Shown piece by piece: positions 58,320 through 64,000 of a stretch of DNA of 64,000 nt; positions within the stretch are counted from its first letter, which is position 1, and every line of letters starts with the position of its first letter. The notes beneath the pieces are model-generated. The model made no database searches. It was given only the letters and a program-made list of their open reading frames with translations, and was not told the DNA's origin. A program made the position numbers and the translations under genes. Source of the DNA: Phocoena phocoena (taxonomy: Eukaryota; Chordata; Mammalia; Artiodactyla; Phocoenidae); the NCBI RefSeq assembly GCF_963924675.1, contig NC_089225.1:85843951-85907950 (forward strand). Reading direction: 5' to 3'.

Positions 58320-59621
58320 TTACTTGAATTTTGAAGGACAAAATTTGAAGCTCTCAGTGCTTGAATTTCTAATAGCACTACAGTGAATCATTCTACATAC
58401 TAAGTATATGAAAAATACTATCCATTTGAACACCTTATCACATATATCTGTGTATTTCTGTGTGTCTGTGTGTGCATACAATTCAGTTTGCTTTCAACAA
58501 AAAGAATGGGTTATGCTATAATAGAACCTTAACACATTTCTAAGAATGACATTTCTTAATATGGATAGTTGAAAACTGCTTTTAAAAATTACATGGTAAT
58601 TAAGCTTAGGTAGGACTTTTCCTCATCTTCTAATGAGTATATTAATTAAGGCACAAATTGTTGGGCACTTAAGTAACATTTTACAAAGAGAGAAACTAAA
58701 ACAAAATTGATTACATTAGTTCTTTAAAAATATGATACCAATAGTGAAAATACCAGACTTGCCCCAAACCAGGAAGGTTCCAAATATATTCAAGTAAGAT
58801 TTGTCTTGAAAAACTGTAACAAGGGCAATCAGGTTAGAATTCTTCTTGGTGTAGAAACACTTCCCCGAGCCCTTCCTGAAGTCCCCAGGTAGGTGCAGAA
58901 GGGTCCAGTCTCCCATCCTGTCAACAGTGCACCTGGAGATACAATCTATCTGCGTCCACTCCAGGTACTTACCTTTCTTAGTTTCCTTGGGGAAGCAGTT
59001 TAGTCAAACATTCTGTAGAGGTTACTCAGCAGTTTTGGAAGAAGGAAAAGTTGAGTACTAACAGATTTCCAGATGTGGCATTCCTATGGAGAGTGGATGC
59101 CTTGTTCTGACTGTCCAGCAACTACACACAAAACTGATATTGCAGCTGCACTGTTTTTAAGGGCTCACAGAAGTACATTCATTAGTAATAGAGATGCTGC
59201 ATAATTTAAGACTACTGCTACATCTCTGTTTCAAAGGGCTATTTCAGTATTGATTTCGTGTGTGGGAGACACAAGTAAAACTTCTGGGTGCTGTTGAGAA
59301 CAAGGGTTACCATAGAGATTAAGAAAGAGTCTGAAGAACTCCACATCCCAGGGAACAGCTACCTTACTAACCATCCCAGAGAAGAGTGACCTAGGGATGG
59401 AATCTAATTCATTTGATTATTAATTCTTTTAGAAATACAGAGGTACGATTACAGATTTTTTAAAGGCACCAAATATAATACAAGTCTTCAAAAGGATAAT
59501 AATTTGTTATGAATGCACATTTCCTCTTAAGTTCTAAGTATAATCTGAAAATGTATGTTTTAAAGTTCAAATTAAAAATAAACCTGTTGTAATCCTAACA
59601 GACTTATTTTTTTCTAGTTAC

Positions 59622-59920
59622 CATCTTTTTTTTTTTTTTTTATTTACTTTTGGCTGTGTTGGGTCTTCGTTGCTGCGTGCGGGCTTTCTCTAGTTGCGGT
59701 GAGCAGGGGTTACTCTTCATTGCAGTGTGTGGGCTTTTCATTGCAGTGGCTTCTCTTGTTGCAGAGCATGGGCTCTAGGCACACGGGCTTCAGTAGTTGT
59801 AGCTCACGGGCTTAGTTGCTCCGCGGCATGTGGGATCTTCCTGGACCAGGGCTCGAACCTGTGTCCCCTGCATTGGCAGGCAGATTCTTAACCACTGCAT
59901 CACCAGGGAAGTCCCAGGCT
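59622..59920 (-). mobile_element. CHR SINE, long variant
   Basis: Antisense copy beginning after a T run with 'tggctgtgttgggtcttcgttgctgcg' and ending 'tgcatcaccagggaagtccc'. This is the longer subfamily also seen at 34801-35082. Confidence 0.93.
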
Positions 59921-61414
59921 TTTATTTTTTTTTTTTTCCAGGTTTTTGTTTTTAAAAAATAAAGTCATATCAACCAAATGTATTAGAACTTTACCATCAA
60001 TGCCTTCAGGTGGCTGGAGACAGGTCATTCAAAAGGGCTGGAACCCAAAGCATAGGTATATTACTCCCTGAGCAGTACCTGGAGAGCCAGAATATCTGGG
60101 TCCATGCTCCCAATTGATGCTCCTAAAACAATTATGATAAGTGGTCACTAATCCGCTCCAGAATGTGCCATGAGAAAAATCAGTATGATCTCCAACGACA
60201 ACCAATTTATCCTTCTTTTTGAAAAGTATTAGTATCACACTACTGGTTTCTTAAAAACAGAAACTTGGGACATTTTTAAAAATGAAAGTTGATTAGTAAT
60301 GGGGCAAAAATGGGATCAAGGGGAGGGAGGAAAATGTATCATTTGTTTTTCTCTATATGAATTCTGTTGATATTCTGGGAGGAGATAAGACAATGTAGGA
60401 AGAGAGAAAGTCTTTCTCATAGGAAATCTGTATCTGTTTGAGTGCTACAGACTCAAAGTTGAGAACATATTTAGAAGTTTTGTATTTCATTATATCTGCA
60501 TCAAGACATAATATCTGAGGTGCTGGCAATAGAGGGAGGTTGGAATGTTTTCCTGAATGCTGTCATGTTGAGATTTGAGCATATCTCTGGCACTGATTAA
60601 TTACATGGGTCAAAAACTTCGCATCAAAAAAAAAAGTTGTCTGAAGTTCCAGGCAAAATGATATAATTAAGTAGACAAGTGTTTAAGTACATGAGAATGA
60701 ACTAGGGGTTGTTGGAAAGTAATTTAAGCAAATGGGCAATTGATAGTCCTGAGCTCTCAGCCTGGCTGATTTTGGACAGCTGAGATGAAAGATCGAGGAC
60801 AGTTTTGGTTTCACTTACTTCTCTTAACTGGAAAATTTTAATTACCGTTGCACCTCCTGGTTCAAGCTCAGATAGACTTAATCTCATTAAGACTTTCTTT
60901 TCTTTTTCGTAGTATGTTTTGGGTTATAAATCAAAGCAAGTTATTACAATTTTACAATATTATAGGTAACTGACAAGGGGACACTTTTTACTAGTATGGC
61001 AGTAATTTCTGTAAATCAAAATTTTGTAATTGACACTGTCTTTACCTTCTGAAACAGAGTAGCTCTACCCTGAGGAAGCAGGTGAGAAGAGGGTTCAATC
61101 TCTCTATACAATCGCACCTTGCTCTGGTTTAGACAGACTCCACACCAACCAGAAACTGGGTGACTGTTCCTTATCGTGCATGGGTACTGTTTTGTGAGGC
61201 AGCCGTTTTCTCTTCAGTATCTGATAGCTCTTTACACATGCATCTGAAGACTCTAACTTCCAAGAGAGAAAGAAGAGCCTTGACACATCTTACCCTAAAA
61301 TGTCTAGGTAGTCCCTTACATAAATTACAGGATAATTTTATATACATATTTACATACACGATGAACAGTTTTAACAAATCAAGTTACTAAAATTGACTCA
61401 AGAAGAAATAGAGA

Positions 61415-61870
61415 AAAGAGAACCTTTGTGAACTGTGGGTGGGAATGTAAATTTGTACTGCCATTATGGAAAACAATATGGAGATTGATCAAAAATTTAA
61501 AAATAGAGCTATCATGTCATCCAGCAATCCTACTGCTGGCTATATAGCCAAAGGAAATAAAATCAGTATCTCAAAGATATATCTGCACTCCTATGTTCAT
61601 TCCAACGTTATTCACAGTAGTCAAGATATGGAAGCAACCTAAATGTCTGACAGTGGATGAATGGATAAAGAAAATGTGACGTATATATATAACGGAATAT
61701 TACTTAGCCTTACAAAAGAAGGAAATCCTGCCATTTGGGACAATATGGATGGGCCTGGAGGATATTATGCTAATTTGAAATAAGCCAGACACAGAAAGAC
61801 AAATAGCACATGATCTCACTTACACATGGAATTCAAAAAGAAAAGAAAGAAAAAGTCTACCTCAAAGCAA
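61415..61870 (+). mobile_element. 5'-truncated L1 (ORF2 3' end)
   Basis: 'tgaactgtgggtgggaatgtaaatttgtactgccattatggaaaacaatatgg' through 'tcatgtcatccagcaatcctactgctggc' and 'atgaatggataaagaaaatgtg' to 'tctcacttacacatggaattc' is unmistakable L1 ORF2 3' sequence in sense orientation. Confidence 0.9.
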
Positions 61871-61954
61871 CAGAGAGTAGCATGGTCGTTCCCGGTTACC
61901 AGAGGCAGAAGATGGTGGAGGACATGCAGGGAAGCGGGTAGACATTGATCTAAG

Positions 61955-62155
61955 GGTACAAACTCATTCTTCGTGCTTTCCTGAGGTCTTCCAGGACCAC
62001 CCTATCTGAAGTAGCTTCAACATATAACTCCATTTTATTCATAACTATTAGCACAACCTGTGGTCATCTTGGTTCTTTATTTGTTTACTGATTTATCATT
62101 GTTTTCTCTACTAGAAAGCAAGCTCCTCAGGGGCAGGAATAAGAGCTCTTTTGTC
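61955..62155 (+). mobile_element. L2 LINE 3' end
   Basis: 'cttccaggaccaccctatctgaagtagc' and 'ttatttgtttactgatttatcattg...ctactagaaagcaagctcctcaggggcagg' match the L2 3' terminus. Confidence 0.82.
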
Positions 62156-62206
62156 TTGTTTGTTCATGTGTGATACTGTGACTCATAATAAGAAAAGTAT
62201 ATTTGG

Positions 62207-62425
62207 GGGCTTCCCTGGTGGCGCAGTGGTTGAGAGTCCGCCTGCCGATGCAGGGGACACGGGTTCGTGCCCCGGTCCGGGAAGATCCCACATGCCACGG
62301 AGCGGCTGGGCCCGTGAGCCATGGCTGCTGAGCCTGCGCGTCTGGAGCTTGTGCTCGGCAACGGGAGAGGCCACAACAGTGAGAGGCCCGTGTACCAGAA
62401 AAAAAAAAAAAAAAAAAAAGGAATA
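62207..62425 (+). mobile_element. CHR SINE with target-site duplication
   Basis: Sense full-length copy with a 20-base A tail. The repeat tatatttgg flanks it at 62198-62206 and 62426-62434. Confidence 0.95.
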
Positions 62426-62504
62426 TATATTTGGATTTTGTCCCTTTGTCCCCTTTCTGGCACTGAGCTCCTAAAACCCTTGGAATTTCCTAAGGGATGA
62501 AAGT

Positions 62505-63035
62505 GATAAATTGCCTTTTATTATGTTAATGAGGTGACTTTTGGAAGCACTTAAGGATAGGGGGCTGGTTACCAGAGGAACCAACCACCGGCTTAGCAGG
62601 TTAGAACTTTAAGTCTCACCCCTTTGACCTCTGGGGAGGGGAGAGGGGCTGGAGGTTGCAGCAATTGCCAATGACCAATGATTTAATCCATCATTCCTAC
62701 AATGAAGTTTCCATAAAACCCCAAAAGGACGGGGTTCAGAGAGCTTCCAGGTTGGTGAACACTGGTGAACACATGGAGATTTGGGAAGGGTGGCATGCTG
62801 GGGAGGGCATGGAAGCTTTGCAACATTTCCCCGTATATTGCCCTGTGCTTCTCTTCCATCTGGCTCTTGAGTTATATCCTTTTAAAAACAAATTGTTAAT
62901 TTGTTAAGTAAAATGCTTCCCTGAGTTCTGTGAGTTGCCCTAGGAAATTAATCTAACCCAAGGAAGGGATCTGATCTACAGCCATTGGTCAGAAGCACAG
63001 GTGACAACCTGGCCTTTTGATTGGTGTCTGAAATA

Positions 63036-63094
<59 letters not shown>

Positions 63095-63245
63095 GGGGGG
63101 CAGTCTTATAGAACTGAGCTCTTAGCCTGTGGGATCTGACCCTATCTCCAGGTAGATTGTATTAGAATTGAGTTGGATCGCAGGACATGCAGCTGATGTC
63201 AGAACATTGTTTAGTGGTGGGAAAGACCCCTACACTTCAGAATTA
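62505..63245 (+). mobile_element. Solo endogenous-retrovirus LTR with internal (TG)n
   Basis: 'ttatgttaatgaggtgac', 'accaaccaccggcttagcaggttagaactttaa', 'ccataaaaccccaaaaggacggggttcagagagcttcc', 'gagttatatcctttt' and 'gtgggatctgaccctatctccaggtagattg' follow a well-known mammalian LTR. I cannot name its subfamily with certainty. Only the LTR is present, without viral genes. The TG run at 63038-63092 splits it. Confidence 0.75.
63038..63092. repeat. (TG)27 microsatellite
   Basis: About 55 bp of uninterrupted TG dinucleotide, followed by a short G run, is read directly. Confidence 0.97.
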
Positions 63246-64000
63246 GGAGCAGAATTACACTCTGTATCCTCAGTGTTTGCTTCCCATACTGTATGAGCCA
63301 TTGCAAGCATCCAAGAAATGTGTTGAATAAAATCAATCAGGAGAGACTCGTTCGCATTGTGCGTGGAGTGCCCCGCCTATGATCTATGTTGCATATTGCT
63401 TTCCTGTGGAGATGAAAGTTAATTATAGTCTGAGGCTCTCGGATTTCCAAATTATTTAAATACTTCTCCTTGTTCTGACTCCAAACCTTCTGATTATAAT
63501 CTGTGTCTCCAAGTAGCTTGCACAGGAAGTGAAGTCACCCTCAGGGCTGTGGACATCTGCTCTCCTGGATAGGTTCTATTTTAAATCTAAGACTAATAAA
63601 TTGGCATTCTTGTTCTATCATTAGTCTTGGTTGGTTTTGTGAGGATCATTAATAGTGTCCACACACTATACTTCTGATTGTGCAAGGATGAAGAATAGGC
63701 TTTGGTGGTGGATTCTACCAAGGTAATATCATCCTAGGAGATAACCTACTCACTTCCTTGGAGACTTACTGGTTTTCCTTTTTTATGGATACTTCAAAAA
63801 ATAATAATGAGTACTGTCAGAATTTAGAAGAGAGGGACAAAAACATACATTGATTGATTGCAATTATATGTCAGGCATTATTCCAGGTGCTTAGAAAACA
63901 GAGAATGGATGACGATCCTGCCATTTTAGTATGGGAGATGGACAATATGATAATAACATATGAACAAACAATAATATTGATTATTGTAAATGCTATGGAA

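Larger units (their letters stand above)
57718..64000. other. Region upstream of DYTN
   Basis: This 6.3 kb holds the DYTN 5' UTR and promoter (not resolved), two CHR SINEs on the minus strand and one on the plus strand, an L1 3' end, an L2 3' end and a solo LTR with a long TG run. I can name nothing at 58330-59620, 59930-61400 or 63250-64000. No exon of MDH1B, the next gene in the human order, was found. Confidence 0.65.

Noticed and set aside
62207..62290. tRNA-like heads of the CHR SINEs as tRNA genes
   Set aside because: They are the tRNA-derived promoter parts of retroposons with poly(A) tails. No intact cloverleaf outside a SINE was seen.
57718..64000. Exons of MDH1B, expected next to DYTN by human synteny
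   Set aside because: No segment on either strand resembled malate-dehydrogenase sequence. The gene probably lies beyond the window.

Overview
The window is nuclear DNA from a mammal, almost certainly a cetacean. The strongest sign is about a dozen copies of the CHR-type tRNA-derived SINE. Its head reads gggcttccctggtggcgcag, and many copies keep near-intact target-site duplications. This family is typical of whales, dolphins and their close cetartiodactyl relatives. MIR, L2, CR1/L3, MER5A, hAT, MaLR-type LTR and L1 remnants complete an ordinary eutherian repeat background. No operons, CRISPR arrays or prokaryotic genes are present.

Two genes are supported, arranged tail to tail. On the plus strand, 3599-3738 is the last coding exon of FAM237A (a small secreted neuropeptide-precursor family); the rest of that gene lies left of the window. 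On the minus strand, DYTN (dystrotelin, dystrophin/dystrobrevin superfamily) spans 57717 to 6680. I reconstructed twelve coding exons with consensus splice sites. Their phases join without a break into 1752 nt, i.e. 583 residues plus stop, close to the length I recall for the human protein. The order is an EF-hand-like region (exons 1-6), a ZZ zinc finger with all eight ligands (exons 7-8), a basic linker and coiled coil (exons 9-10), a rapidly evolving Gln/Ser/Glu-rich tail (exon 11) and a conserved C-terminal end (exon 12).

Layout: 1-3598 FAM237A intron; 3599-about 4290 FAM237A last exon; about 4300-6430 intergenic with hAT, MIR and L1 remnants; 6434-57717 DYTN, introns filled with repeats; 57718-64000 region upstream of DYTN with CHR, L1, L2 and LTR remnants. 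No exon of the next expected gene (MDH1B in the human order) was found.

The most useful leads are a 148-bp exon-like block in DYTN intron 9 with the same entry and exit phases as exon 10, so that it could replace it; an exact 70-bp duplication separated by a palindromic spacer; an inverted pair of one unidentified repeat in intron 1; and several transposon-in-transposon nests. Nothing in the window looks like a wholly new biological system.
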